Assembly (NCBI RefSeq): GCF_030269545.1
Contig: NZ_BSTN01000003.1
Span: forward strand, 62,001-126,000
Reading direction: 5' to 3'
DNA from: Actinomadura sp. NBRC 104425
Lineage (GTDB): Bacteria > Actinomycetota > Actinomycetes > Streptosporangiales > Streptosporangiaceae
DNA: 64,000 bases
Part shown: piece by piece, positions 18,480-27,119 of the stretch
Layout of the letters: the number at the start of each line of letters is the position of its first letter
Numbering within the stretch: the first letter of the stretch is position 1
Notes under the pieces: generated by a model
Told to the model about the DNA's origin: nothing
What the model saw: only the letters and a program-made list of their open reading frames with translations
The model's database searches: none
Position numbers and translations under genes: made by a program

Positions 18480-19706
18480 CTACAGCAGATCCGCCAGCGG
18501 AGTCTTGGGGTCGGCCAGCCGGGCCCGGTCCACCGGCTCGCCGGAGCGGATCAGCGCCTGGACGTCCTGCGCGACGTCCCACACGTTGACGTTCATCCCG
18601 GCGACGACGCGGCCGCCGGACAGCCAGAACGCCATGAACTCCAGCCCCGCCACGTCGCCGCGGTAGACCACCTCGTCGTACTCTCCGGGCGCGGCCACGC
18701 CGGACAGCTCCATGCCCAGCTCGTACTGATCGGTAAAGAAGTAGGGGACGCGGTCGTAGGACACCTCCCGCCCGAGCATGGCCCGCGCCGCGGCCGGGCC
18801 GCCGTCGAGCGCGTTGGCCCAATGCTCCACGCGCAGCCGGCGGCCGAGCAGCGGATGGTAGGCCGCGGCCACGTCCCCGGCGGCGAAGATGTCGGGATCG
18901 GAGGTGCGCAGCGACTGGTCGACCAGCACGCCGTCCGACACCTCCAGGCCGGCCCGCTCGGCCAGCGCGGTGTTGGGCCGCACCCCGATGCCGACGATCA
19001 CCACGTCCGCGGGGATCTCCGCGCCGCCCGAGGTCACCACCGCCGACACCTGCCCGGCGCCCCAGAACCCCGCCACGCCCTCGTCCAGCCGCAGGATGAC
19101 GCCGTGCCTGCGGTGCAGGTCGGCGAACAGCCCGCCCACCTCGGGGCCGAGCGCGGCGTGCAGCGGCGTCGGCTCCGGTTCGATCACCGTGACGTCGTTG
19201 CCGTAGGCGCGGGCCGCGGCCGCGGTCTCCAGGCCGATCCAGCCCGCGCCCGCCACCACCACGCGGCGCCCGCCGGGTGCGATCGCCTCGCGCAGCGCCG
19301 CCGCGTCGGCCAGCGTCCGCAGGTAGTACAGCCCCTGCAGCCGGGCGCCGGGCACCTCCAGCCTGCGCGGGGACGCGCCGGTGGCCAGCAGCAGCCGGTC
19401 GTAGCCGACCTCCTCGCCGCTGGCCAGCGTCACCCGGTGCCGGGACGGGTCGACCGCGGTGGCCGCCGTGCCCAGCCTGAGCTCCACCCGGTTGTGGTCG
19501 TACCACTCGCGGTCGTGGACGTGCGTCCTCTCCCGCGGCTCCTGGCCGAGCAGGAAGCCCTTGGACAGCGGCGGCCGTTCGTAGGGCCGTTCGACCTCCT
19601 CGCCGATGAGCACCACGCGGCCCCCGTAGCCCTCCCCCCGCAGCGTCTCGGCGGCCTTGGCACCGGCCAGGCTCGCGCCGACGATGACGATGGTCTCCTC
19701 GGGCAT
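18480..19706 (-). CDS. FAD-dependent ferredoxin reductase-like oxidoreductase
   Basis: A 408-residue pyridine-nucleotide-disulfide type flavoprotein. It has an N-terminal FAD-binding motif (IVIVGASLAGAKAAETLR), RPPLSKGFL, LLLATGASPRRL, a central NAD(P)H motif (VVVAGAGWIGLETAAAAR) and IFAAGDVAA near the second FAD site. There is no C-x4-C disulfide, so it belongs to the rubredoxin/ferredoxin reductase group that feeds electrons to ferredoxins and P450s or oxygenases. No ferredoxin gene lies next to it. The start is set by GGAGGT before ATG. Confidence 0.92.
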   Translation of the reverse strand: MPEETIVIVGASLAGAKAAETLRGEGYGGRVVLIGEEVERPYERPPLSKGFLLGQEPRERTHVHDREWYDHNRVELRLGTAATAVDPSRHRVTLASGEEVGYDRLLLATGASPRRLEVPGARLQGLYYLRTLADAAALREAIAPGGRRVVVAGAGWIGLETAAAARAYGNDVTVIEPEPTPLHAALGPEVGGLFADLHRRHGVILRLDEGVAGFWGAGQVSAVVTSGGAEIPADVVIVGIGVRPNTALAERAGLEVSDGVLVDQSLRTSDPDIFAAGDVAAAYHPLLGRRLRVEHWANALDGGPAAARAMLGREVSYDRVPYFFTDQYELGMELSGVAAPGEYDEVVYRGDVAGLEFMAFWLSGGRVVAGMNVNVWDVAQDVQALIRSGEPVDRARLADPKTPLADLL

Positions 19707-19878
19707 GGCGACCTCCTGCGCGTGGGCGTCTGCTTACGTCCCTACTGCTGTGCCCCGAACGGGACAAGGCCCACCCGCAGCAGGAGCCAAGGAAGGACCG
19801 CGCGCAGCAGAACGGCCCGTTCCGCCCCCGGCCGCCGGGGAACACCGCAGGACGCCGCGGGACGCCGTCCGTCCCGCG

Positions 19879-21174
19879 CTATTCGCCGCGTCCGGACAGC
19901 GCCCTGTACCGCGCGATCGCGGAGGTGTCGGTGAGGGAGGCGATCTGGTCGACGACGGCGCGCAGCCGGGCCGCGTCGTCGGGCGCCTCGACGTAGGCGG
20001 CGCGGAACGCGGCGTCGAGCGTGCCGGGCGCGCCGCGCAGCATCAGCTCGGCCAGCTCCATGATCAGCTCGCGCTGGCGGGCCCGGGCGGCCTCGTGGCT
20101 GATCCACACGTAGTGCGCGGTGACGCCCTTGAGCAGCGCGCACTCCAGCCGCTGCGCGCGCGGCACGATCAGGTCGGCGCCGTACCGGGTCAGCGGACGG
20201 TCGCCGTAGGCGGCGCGGGTGGCGTCCTCCGCGGCCAGGCAGAACCGGCCGATCAGCGTGCTGGTGAGGTTCTTCAAGGCGGCCAGGGCGCGGGGGGTGC
20301 CGTCGTAGCGGTCCGGCCAGTACGGCTCGGCCAGCAGCGCGGCGAACCGCTCCTCCAGCTCGCCCAGGTCGGCGTCGAGCGGCGCGGCCGTCCCCCCGCC
20401 CGGCGCGCCCGTGGCGTCGCAGTACAGCTTGCGGGTGGTGGCGCACACCAGGCGGCGCTCGGCCGGGTCGGCGAGCCGGTCGAAGGTGACGTGCCCGGCG
20501 ACCAGCGCGTCCTCCAGGTCGTGCACCGAGTACGCGACGTCGTCGCTCCAGTCCATGACCTGCGCCTCGAAGCAGGTGCGCCCGGCCGGGGCGCCGTCGC
20601 GCACCCACCGCGCCACGGGCAGGTCGTCCTGGTAGACGCCGAACTTGCCGTTGACCGACTCGTCCTGCGTCCACGGGTACTTCATGGACGCGTCCAGGGC
20701 GGCGCGGGTGAGGTTGAGGCCGACGCTGCGGCCGTACAGGGGCGGGCCCGGGGGCGCGAACGACTTGGGCTCCAGCCGGGTCAGCACGCGCAGGCTCTGC
20801 GCGTTGCCCTCGAAGCCGCCGCAGTCGCGGGCGACCACGTCGAGGGCGGCCTCGCCGTTGTGCCCGAAGGGCGGATGCCCGATGTCGTGGGCCAGGCAGG
20901 CGGTCTCCACCAGGTCGGGGTCGCAGCCCAGCGACTTGCCGAGCTCCCGCCCGACCTGGGCGCACTCCAGCGAGTGGGTCAGCCGGGTGCGCAGGCTCTG
21001 CACGTGGTTCTCGGCGGTGGCGTCCGGCGAGGCGACCTGGGTCTTGGCCGCCAGCCGCCGCAGCGCGGCGCTGTGCAGCACCCGGGCCCGGTCGCGTTCG
21101 AAGGCGGTGCGGTCACGGCGCTTGGGCGGCTCGGGAGCCCAGCGCTCCCGGTCGCGGTCTGCGTAGTTGCTCAT
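19879..21174 (-). CDS. dgt: Deoxyguanosinetriphosphate triphosphohydrolase-like protein
   Basis: A 431-residue HD-domain enzyme that should cleave dNTPs to nucleoside and triphosphate. The metal-binding residues are seen in [29 protein letters not shown] and [16 protein letters not shown]. The type is the Dgt-like family common in actinobacteria. It lies 37 bases downstream of the YdcF-like gene on the same strand and is probably co-transcribed with it. A dgt gene in the same general region as dnaG is a frequent actinobacterial arrangement. Confidence 0.94.
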   Translation of the reverse strand: MSNYADRDRERWAPEPPKRRDRTAFERDRARVLHSAALRRLAAKTQVASPDATAENHVQSLRTRLTHSLECAQVGRELGKSLGCDPDLVETACLAHDIGHPPFGHNGEAALDVVARDCGGFEGNAQSLRVLTRLEPKSFAPPGPPLYGRSVGLNLTRAALDASMKYPWTQDESVNGKFGVYQDDLPVARWVRDGAPAGRTCFEAQVMDWSDDVAYSVHDLEDALVAGHVTFDRLADPAERRLVCATTRKLYCDATGAPGGGTAAPLDADLGELEERFAALLAEPYWPDRYDGTPRALAALKNLTSTLIGRFCLAAEDATRAAYGDRPLTRYGADLIVPRAQRLECALLKGVTAHYVWISHEAARARQRELIMELAELMLRGAPGTLDAAFRAAYVEAPDDAARLRAVVDQIASLTDTSAIARYRALSGRGE

Positions 21175-21211
21175 CGCCCCATCCAGGGTAGGCCGCGCAC
21201 CGGCGCCGTCG

Positions 21212-21976
21212 TCACTGGCCGGGCGTGGTGACGATCGTCTCGCTGGGCACCGCGACGCTCTTTCCGAACAGCACGTACGACAGGTACCCGCCGGTCTCGC
21301 GGACGATGTAGTGGAACTGCGTGTCGCGGGTCTGCACGCTGGGGCCGCTGCGGGTCGGCGACGAGGCCGCCTCGATGCCGTTGTCGCTCGCCATCCGCTT
21401 GGAGCGCAGGCCGTGCCAGGGGTCGGTGACGATCACGCCGGTGCGCCAGCCGCGCCGCCGGTACTCGGCGCCCACCGCCTTCATGCTCTCCAGCGTGTCG
21501 GCGCCGACCGGCACGGACACCACCCGGTCGGCGGGCACCCCGCCGCGGTCGACCAGCCACCGCTTGCCCGAGTCGGCCTCGGTGTAGTTGTCGCCGGGCT
21601 GCTTGCCGCCCACGGTGACGATCACCGGCGCCACCCCGTCGCGGTACAGGTTCAGCGCGTGCTGCAGCCGCCACTGCAGGGTGGGCGAGGGCACGCCGTT
21701 GTACTGCGCCGCGCCGAGCACGATGATCGCGTCGGAGCGGGGCCGCTCGTCCTGGCGGGCCTGGTACCACACGCGCCACGCCACGGTCAGCGGCGTCAGC
21801 ACGGCCACGGCCAGCAGCCCGAGCACGACGCTCACAGTGATCACGAACCAGCGGGGGCGGCGGCGGGCGCGCCGTCCGCGCCGCTCGCCCTCGCCGCTGC
21901 CGCCGCTGTCGTCGCCCGGCCCCTCCGGGACGTCGGGGCCGGGCAGCTCCATCTCCAACGTCATCGCACTCGACAC
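21212..21976 (-). CDS. YdcF/SanA family membrane-anchored protein (DUF218)
   Basis: A 254-residue protein. An acidic, Gly-rich and then Arg-rich cytoplasmic N-terminus of about 42 residues is followed by one membrane helix ([18 protein letters not shown]). The extracytoplasmic DUF218 domain has [45 protein letters not shown] and [12 protein letters not shown]. Relatives are linked to envelope integrity and vancomycin tolerance; biochemical role unknown. ATG 21964 (MTLEMEL) is an alternative start. Confidence 0.88.
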   Translation of the reverse strand: MSSAMTLEMELPGPDVPEGPGDDSGGSGEGERRGRRARRRPRWFVITVSVVLGLLAVAVLTPLTVAWRVWYQARQDERPRSDAIIVLGAAQYNGVPSPTLQWRLQHALNLYRDGVAPVIVTVGGKQPGDNYTEADSGKRWLVDRGGVPADRVVSVPVGADTLESMKAVGAEYRRRGWRTGVIVTDPWHGLRSKRMASDNGIEAASSPTRSGPSVQTRDTQFHYIVRETGGYLSYVLFGKSVAVPSETIVTTPGQ

Positions 21977-22091
21977 GTTAGTTGAGACGGCCGGGGATAC
22001 GCCGACGTTCCGAATCGTCGGCGCAGGCGGCCCCCGGCCGCCGTCCGAGTGCGGCGTGCCGCCGGCCGCCGCCCAGGCGGCCGGCGGCCGG

Positions 22092-24782
22092 TCAGCGGCT
22101 GTCGGAGCCGGCGGCGCTGATCGCGGCGCGCCCCGCTTCCAGCCGCGCCACCGGCACGCGGAACGGCGAGCAGGACACGTAGTCCAGCCCGACCTCGTGG
22201 CAGAAGTGCACCGACTCGGGGTCGCCGCCGTGCTCGCCGCAGATGCCGAGCTTCAGGTCGGGACGGGTGGCGCGGCCCTCCTCGACGGCGATGCGCACCA
22301 GCCGGCCGACCCCCTCGCGGTCCAGCGTCTCGAACGGGGAGACGCCGAACACGCCCAGCTCCAGGTAGCGGCCGAAGAAGGCGGCCTCCACGTCGTCGCG
22401 GGAGAAGCCCCAGGTGGTCTGGGTGAGGTCGTTGGTGCCGAAGGAGAAGAACTCGGCGGCCTCGGCGATCTGCCCGGCGGTCAGCGCCGCCCGGGGCAGC
22501 TCGATCATGGTGCCGATCAGCGCGGGCACGTCCACGCCGGTCTCCTCGCGCACCTCGGCCAGCACCCGGCGGGCCTCGTCGCGCACCGCCTCCAATTCCT
22601 GGACGGCGCAGACCAGCGGGATCATGATCTCCGGCCGCGGGTCGCCGCCGACCGCGACCCGGCGGGCCGCCGCGTGGGCGATCGCCCGGACCTGCATCGC
22701 GAACAGCCCGGGAATCACCAAACCCAGGCGCACACCCCGCAGTCCCAACATAGGGTTCTGTTCGTGCAGCCGGCGGACCGCCTCCAGCAGCCTGCGGTCC
22801 CGGGGGTCGGCGTCGCCGCCGGCCAGGGCGACCTTGACCGCCAGCTCGGTGAGGTCGGGGAGGAATTCGTGCAACGGGGGGTCGATGAGCCGAATCGTGA
22901 CCGGCAGCCCGTCCATGGCTTCGAGGATGCCCTCGAAGTCGGCGCGCTGGAGCGGTTCCAGCGCCGCCAGGGCGGTGCGCCGCTCGTCGTCGGTCTCGGC
23001 CAGGATCAGCTGTTCCACCAGGCGGCGGCGGTCGCCGAGGAACATGTGCTCGGTGCGGCACAGCCCGATGCCGCCCGCGCCGAAGCGGCGGGCCCGCGCG
23101 GCGTCCTCGGGGGTGTCGGCGTTGGCGCGCACGCCCAGCCGCGCCCGCGCGTCGGCGTGCTTCATGATCCGGTGCACGGCCTGGACGAGCTCGTCGCCCT
23201 CGCCGGGGTCGAGCGCGCCCTCGAAGTAGCGCACCACCGGGGAGTCCTCGACGGGCACCTCGCCCAGGTAGACCCGGCCGGTGGTGCCGTCGATGGAGAT
23301 GGTCTCGCCCTCCTGGACCGTCACGCCGCCGGGCGCGGTGAAGCGGGCGGCCCGCACGTCGACGTCCAGTTCCTCGGCGCCGCACACGCACGTCTTGCCC
23401 ATGCCGCGGGCCACGACGGCGGCGTGCGAGGTCTTGCCGCCGCGGGAGGTGAGCACGCCCCGGGCCGCAACCATCCCGGCCAGGTCGTCGGGGTTGGTCT
23501 CGCGCCGCACCAGGATGACGTCCTCGCCCTGCCCGGCCAGCTCCACCGCCCGCTCGGAGGAGAAGACGGCCTTGCCGACGGCGGCGCCGGGCGAGGCGTT
23601 CATGCCGGTGGTCAGCAGCTTGCTCCCGTCGGCCTGCGCCGCGTCGAAGCGGGGGAACATCAGCTGGGCCAGCTGGTCGCCGGTGACCCGCGCCACGGCC
23701 TCGTCCTCGTCGATGAGCCCCTGGTCGAGCAGCTGGCAGGCGATGCGGAACGCCGCGGCGGCGGTGCGCTTGCCCACCCGGGTCTGGAGCATCCACAGCT
23801 TGCCGCGCTCGATCGTGAACTCGATGTCGCACATGTCGCGGTAGTGGTTCTCCAGCGTCTCCATGATTCGCAGGAGCTCGGCGTAGGAGCGGGGGTCGAG
23901 CCGCTCCAGCTCGGTCAGCGGCACGGTGTTGCGGATGCCGGCGACCACGTCCTCGCCCTGGGCGTTCTGCAGGTAGTCGCCGTAGACGCCCTGGCGGCCG
24001 GTGGCGGGGTCGCGGGTGAAGGCGACGCCGGTGCCCGAGTCCATGCCCATGTTGCCGAACACCATGGCGACCACGTTGACGGCGGTGCCGAGGTCGGCGG
24101 GGATGCGCTCCTGGCGCCGGTACAGCACGGCGCGGGGCGCGTTCCACGAGGTGAACACCGCCTTGATCGCCAGGTCCAGCTGCTCGCGCGGGTCGGTGGG
24201 GAAGTCGCGTCCGGCGTGCTCGCGGACGATCTGCTTGAACGTGCCGACCAGGCCGCGCAGGTCGGCGGCGTCCAGGTCGGTGTCCTGGTCGGTGCCCTTG
24301 GCCTTCTTGGCGGCCTCGAGGGCGTCCTCGAACACATCCCCGTCGACGCCCAGCACGGTCTTGCCGAACATCTGGATGAGCCGCCGGTAGGAGTCCCAGG
24401 CGAAGCGCTCGTCGCCCGCCTGGGCCGCGAGCCCCGCCACGGACTCGTCGTTGAGGCCGATGTTGAGGACGGTCTCCATCATCCCCGGCATGCTGAACCT
24501 GGCCCCGGACCGTACGCTGACGAGGAGGGGGCCGTCGGGCTGGCCGAGCCGCTTGCCCATGGTCTCCTCCAGCGCCGACAGGTGGCGGTCGACCTCCTCC
24601 GCCAGCCCGCCGGGCAGCTCCCCGTGCTCCAGGTAGTACCGGCACGCCTCGGTGGTGATGGTGAAGCCCGGCGGCACGGGCAGGCCGAGATTGGTCATCT
24701 CGGCGAGGTTGGCGCCCTTGCCCCCCAGCAGATCCCGCAGGTCCTTGTTGCCTTCGGTGAAGTCGTACACCAGCTTCGGCAC
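22092..24782 (-). CDS. ppdK: Pyruvate, phosphate dikinase
   Basis: Interconverts pyruvate, ATP and phosphate with PEP, AMP and pyrophosphate. The 896-residue protein has the usual order. The N-terminal ATP-grasp domain starts KLVYDFTEGNKDLRDLLGGKGANLAEM. The mobile phosphohistidine domain has TSRGGKTSHAAVVARGMGK. The C-terminal PEP/pyruvate barrel has GLCRTEHMF, NPMLGLRGVRLG, SFGTNDLTQTTWG and the catalytic cysteine in CGEHGGDP. GTG 24782 follows an AAGGAGGG site; a longer frame to 24863 adds 27 non-family residues. Monocistronic and divergent from the GH15 gene. Confidence 0.97.
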   Translation of the reverse strand: MPKLVYDFTEGNKDLRDLLGGKGANLAEMTNLGLPVPPGFTITTEACRYYLEHGELPGGLAEEVDRHLSALEETMGKRLGQPDGPLLVSVRSGARFSMPGMMETVLNIGLNDESVAGLAAQAGDERFAWDSYRRLIQMFGKTVLGVDGDVFEDALEAAKKAKGTDQDTDLDAADLRGLVGTFKQIVREHAGRDFPTDPREQLDLAIKAVFTSWNAPRAVLYRRQERIPADLGTAVNVVAMVFGNMGMDSGTGVAFTRDPATGRQGVYGDYLQNAQGEDVVAGIRNTVPLTELERLDPRSYAELLRIMETLENHYRDMCDIEFTIERGKLWMLQTRVGKRTAAAAFRIACQLLDQGLIDEDEAVARVTGDQLAQLMFPRFDAAQADGSKLLTTGMNASPGAAVGKAVFSSERAVELAGQGEDVILVRRETNPDDLAGMVAARGVLTSRGGKTSHAAVVARGMGKTCVCGAEELDVDVRAARFTAPGGVTVQEGETISIDGTTGRVYLGEVPVEDSPVVRYFEGALDPGEGDELVQAVHRIMKHADARARLGVRANADTPEDAARARRFGAGGIGLCRTEHMFLGDRRRLVEQLILAETDDERRTALAALEPLQRADFEGILEAMDGLPVTIRLIDPPLHEFLPDLTELAVKVALAGGDADPRDRRLLEAVRRLHEQNPMLGLRGVRLGLVIPGLFAMQVRAIAHAAARRVAVGGDPRPEIMIPLVCAVQELEAVRDEARRVLAEVREETGVDVPALIGTMIELPRAALTAGQIAEAAEFFSFGTNDLTQTTWGFSRDDVEAAFFGRYLELGVFGVSPFETLDREGVGRLVRIAVEEGRATRPDLKLGICGEHGGDPESVHFCHEVGLDYVSCSPFRVPVARLEAGRAAISAAGSDSR

Positions 24783-25091
24783 GGGGCCCTCCTTCGCGGT
24801 CCGGTCCTGCCGCGTGGCGCGCGGCCAGGTGACGGGCGGCGGGCGCACCGTGACCGGGGACACCCCCGGGCACCACCGATTTGGCGCGCGCCGCCCTGTT
24901 TGCCGGGACTGTACCCGCGTTGGACGCGCACGCTCGTCACTCCGTTACGCTGCGTGCGTTTGCGCAGGTAGGGCCGGGCGCAGTGGTCTATTCCAATAAC
25001 GACATTCCAGACACGCAACCGAGGAAACACGGCCGTCACATGGTCAAAGCACCGCATTCGAAAGGGAATCATGGAAAGAGGAGGTGAGGTT
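24783..25091. other. Divergent promoter region, ppdK / GH15
   Basis: A 309-base region with no credible gene. The right half (about 24990-25080) is relatively AT-rich and should hold the promoter of the GH15 gene. Its ribosome binding site GAGGAGGTGAGG lies at 25078-25089. No operator was recognised. Confidence 0.5.
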
Positions 25092-26978
25092 GTGAGGCCG
25101 ATGGTCGCCGGTGGCCGCGTGGGAGACCCGTTCGCCCCGATCGCCGACTTCGGGTTCCTGTCCGACTGCGAGACGACCGCCCTGGTCGCGCCGAGCGGCA
25201 ACATCGAATGGATGTGCCTGCCCCGGATGGACTCGCCGAGCGCGTTCGGCTCGATCCTGGACCGCGACGCCGGGTACTTCCGGGTCGGCCCCGCGGGCGT
25301 GGAGGTGCCCGCCGCGCGGCGCTACATCCCCGGCACCATGGTGCTGGAGACGACCTGGTGGGTCCACGGCGGCTGGCTGGTGGTCACCGACGCGCTGCTC
25401 ATGGGCCCCTGGCACCACGAGACCGAGCGGTCGCACACCCACCGGCGCGCCCCCACCGACTACGACGCCGACCACGTGCTGCTGCGCATGGTGCGCTGCG
25501 TCAACGGTCAGGTGCAGGTCCGGCTGGACTGCATGCCCGTGTTCGACTACGGGCGCGCCCCCGCCCGGTGGGAGCACTACGGCCTCGGCTACCACGAGGC
25601 AGTCGCGCGCGGCAACGGCGTGTCGCTGCGCCTGACCAGCGACATGAACATCGGCTTCGAAGGGTCGCTGGCCACCGCCCGCACCCTGCTCAAGCAGGGC
25701 GACTCGCGGTTCGTGGCGCTGTCGTGGAGCGAGCACGAGCCCCCGCACAGCTACGAGGAGGCGCAGGAGCGCCTGACCTGGACGGTGCACCACTGGCAGC
25801 ACTGGCTGGACCGCGGCCGCTTCCCCGACCACCCCTGGCGCAGCCACCTGCAGCGCAGCGCCCTCACCCTCAAGGGCCTGACGTTCGCGCCCTCGGGGGC
25901 GGTGGCGGCCGCGGCGACCACGTCCCTGCCGGAGTCACCGGGCGGCGACCGCAACTGGGACTACCGGTACACGTGGATCCGCGACTCCACGATGGCGCTG
26001 TGGGCCTTCTACACCCTCGGGTACGACTGGGAGGCCAACGACTTCTTCTACTTCATCACCGACGTGGCCGAGGCCGCCGAGGGCAAGCTGCAGATCATGT
26101 ACGGGCTGGACGGCCGCGAGGAGCTGCCCGAGTCCACCCTCGACCATCTGACCGGCTACGACAACGCCCGTCCGGTGCGCATCGGCAACGAGGCGTACAT
26201 GCAGGCCCAGCACGACGTGTGGGGCGCGATCATCGGCTCCATCTACCTGTTCGTGCGCAAGCGGGACCGGCTGGACGACCGGCTGTGGAAGATCGTCGTC
26301 AAGCAGGTCGAGGACGCGCTGGCCAACTGGCGGCTGCCGGACTGCGGCATGTGGGAGGTGCGCGGCGAACCGCAGCACTTCACCTCCTCGAAGGTGTTCT
26401 GCTGGGTGGCGGCCGACCGCGGCGCCCGGCTGGCGCGCATCCGCGGCGACTTCGCCATGGCCGAGCGCTGGCAGAAGGCGGCCGACGAAATCCACGCCGA
26501 CGTGCTGGCCAACGCCCTGGACGAGCGCGGGGTGTTCACCGCCCACTACGGCGCCACCGCCCTGGACGCCTCGGCGCTGCTGATCCCGCTGCTGGGCTTC
26601 CTGCCCGCCGACGACAAGCGGGTCCGCGAGACGGTGCTGGCCATCGCCGACGAGCTGTCCGAGGACGACCTGGTGCTGCGCTACCGCCCGGCGGAGACCG
26701 ACGACGGCTTCAACTCCGACGAGGGCACCTTCACCATCTGCTCGTTCTGGCTGGTCAGCGCGCTGGTGATGATCGGCGAGCTGGAGCGCGCCAAGGCCCT
26801 GTGCGAGAAGCTGCTCTCCTACGCCAGCTCGCTGCAGCTGTACGCCGAGGAGATCGATCCGCACACCGGCCGGCACATGGGCAACTTCCCCCAGGCGTTC
26901 ACCCACCTGGCGCTGATCAACGCCGTGATGCAGGTGATCCGCGCCGAGGACCACGAGCGCCAGCCCCCGCTGGCCTGA
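25092..26978 (+). CDS. Glycoside hydrolase family 15 protein (glucoamylase/trehalase-like)
   Basis: A 628-residue cytoplasmic enzyme without a signal peptide. An N-terminal beta-sandwich (IADFGFLSDCETTALVAPSG, IEWMCLPRMDSPSAFG) precedes the (alpha/alpha)6 barrel with GGDRNWDYRYTWIRDST, LDHLTGYDNARPVRIGNEAYMQ and FNSDEGTFTICSFWLV. These are typical of GH15 proteins that in actinobacteria include alpha,alpha-trehalases, so trehalose or alpha-glucan hydrolysis is likely. The start GTG 25092 has an excellent Shine-Dalgarno; an upstream ATG at 25071 would lie before that site. Confidence 0.92.
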   Translation: MRPMVAGGRVGDPFAPIADFGFLSDCETTALVAPSGNIEWMCLPRMDSPSAFGSILDRDAGYFRVGPAGVEVPAARRYIPGTMVLETTWWVHGGWLVVTDALLMGPWHHETERSHTHRRAPTDYDADHVLLRMVRCVNGQVQVRLDCMPVFDYGRAPARWEHYGLGYHEAVARGNGVSLRLTSDMNIGFEGSLATARTLLKQGDSRFVALSWSEHEPPHSYEEAQERLTWTVHHWQHWLDRGRFPDHPWRSHLQRSALTLKGLTFAPSGAVAAAATTSLPESPGGDRNWDYRYTWIRDSTMALWAFYTLGYDWEANDFFYFITDVAEAAEGKLQIMYGLDGREELPESTLDHLTGYDNARPVRIGNEAYMQAQHDVWGAIIGSIYLFVRKRDRLDDRLWKIVVKQVEDALANWRLPDCGMWEVRGEPQHFTSSKVFCWVAADRGARLARIRGDFAMAERWQKAADEIHADVLANALDERGVFTAHYGATALDASALLIPLLGFLPADDKRVRETVLAIADELSEDDLVLRYRPAETDDGFNSDEGTFTICSFWLVSALVMIGELERAKALCEKLLSYASSLQLYAEEIDPHTGRHMGNFPQAFTHLALINAVMQVIRAEDHERQPPLA

Positions 26979-27073
26979 CGCACCCCCCGGCCGTGGCCTG
27001 CGACTCGGATCCTGCGAGCCGGGCCACGGTCCGAAGACGACAACGGCTCTGGGCGCCGGGGACGGGGTCCGGC

Positions 27074-27110
27074 GTCCACCCGGCGGCCCGCGCAGGGGCG
27101 CCGGGTGGAC
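27074..27110. terminator. Bidirectional terminator
   Basis: 11-bp perfect stem, GTCCACCCGGC (27074-27084) with its complement (27100-27110) and a 15-base loop, between the convergent GH15 and secDF genes. Confidence 0.75.
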
Positions 27111-27119
27111 GGAGGGAAC

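Noticed and set aside
24834..25204. Possible short genes in the ppdK/GH15 divergent region
   Set aside because: No ribosome binding site, no codon bias and no conserved motif; better explained as promoter DNA.
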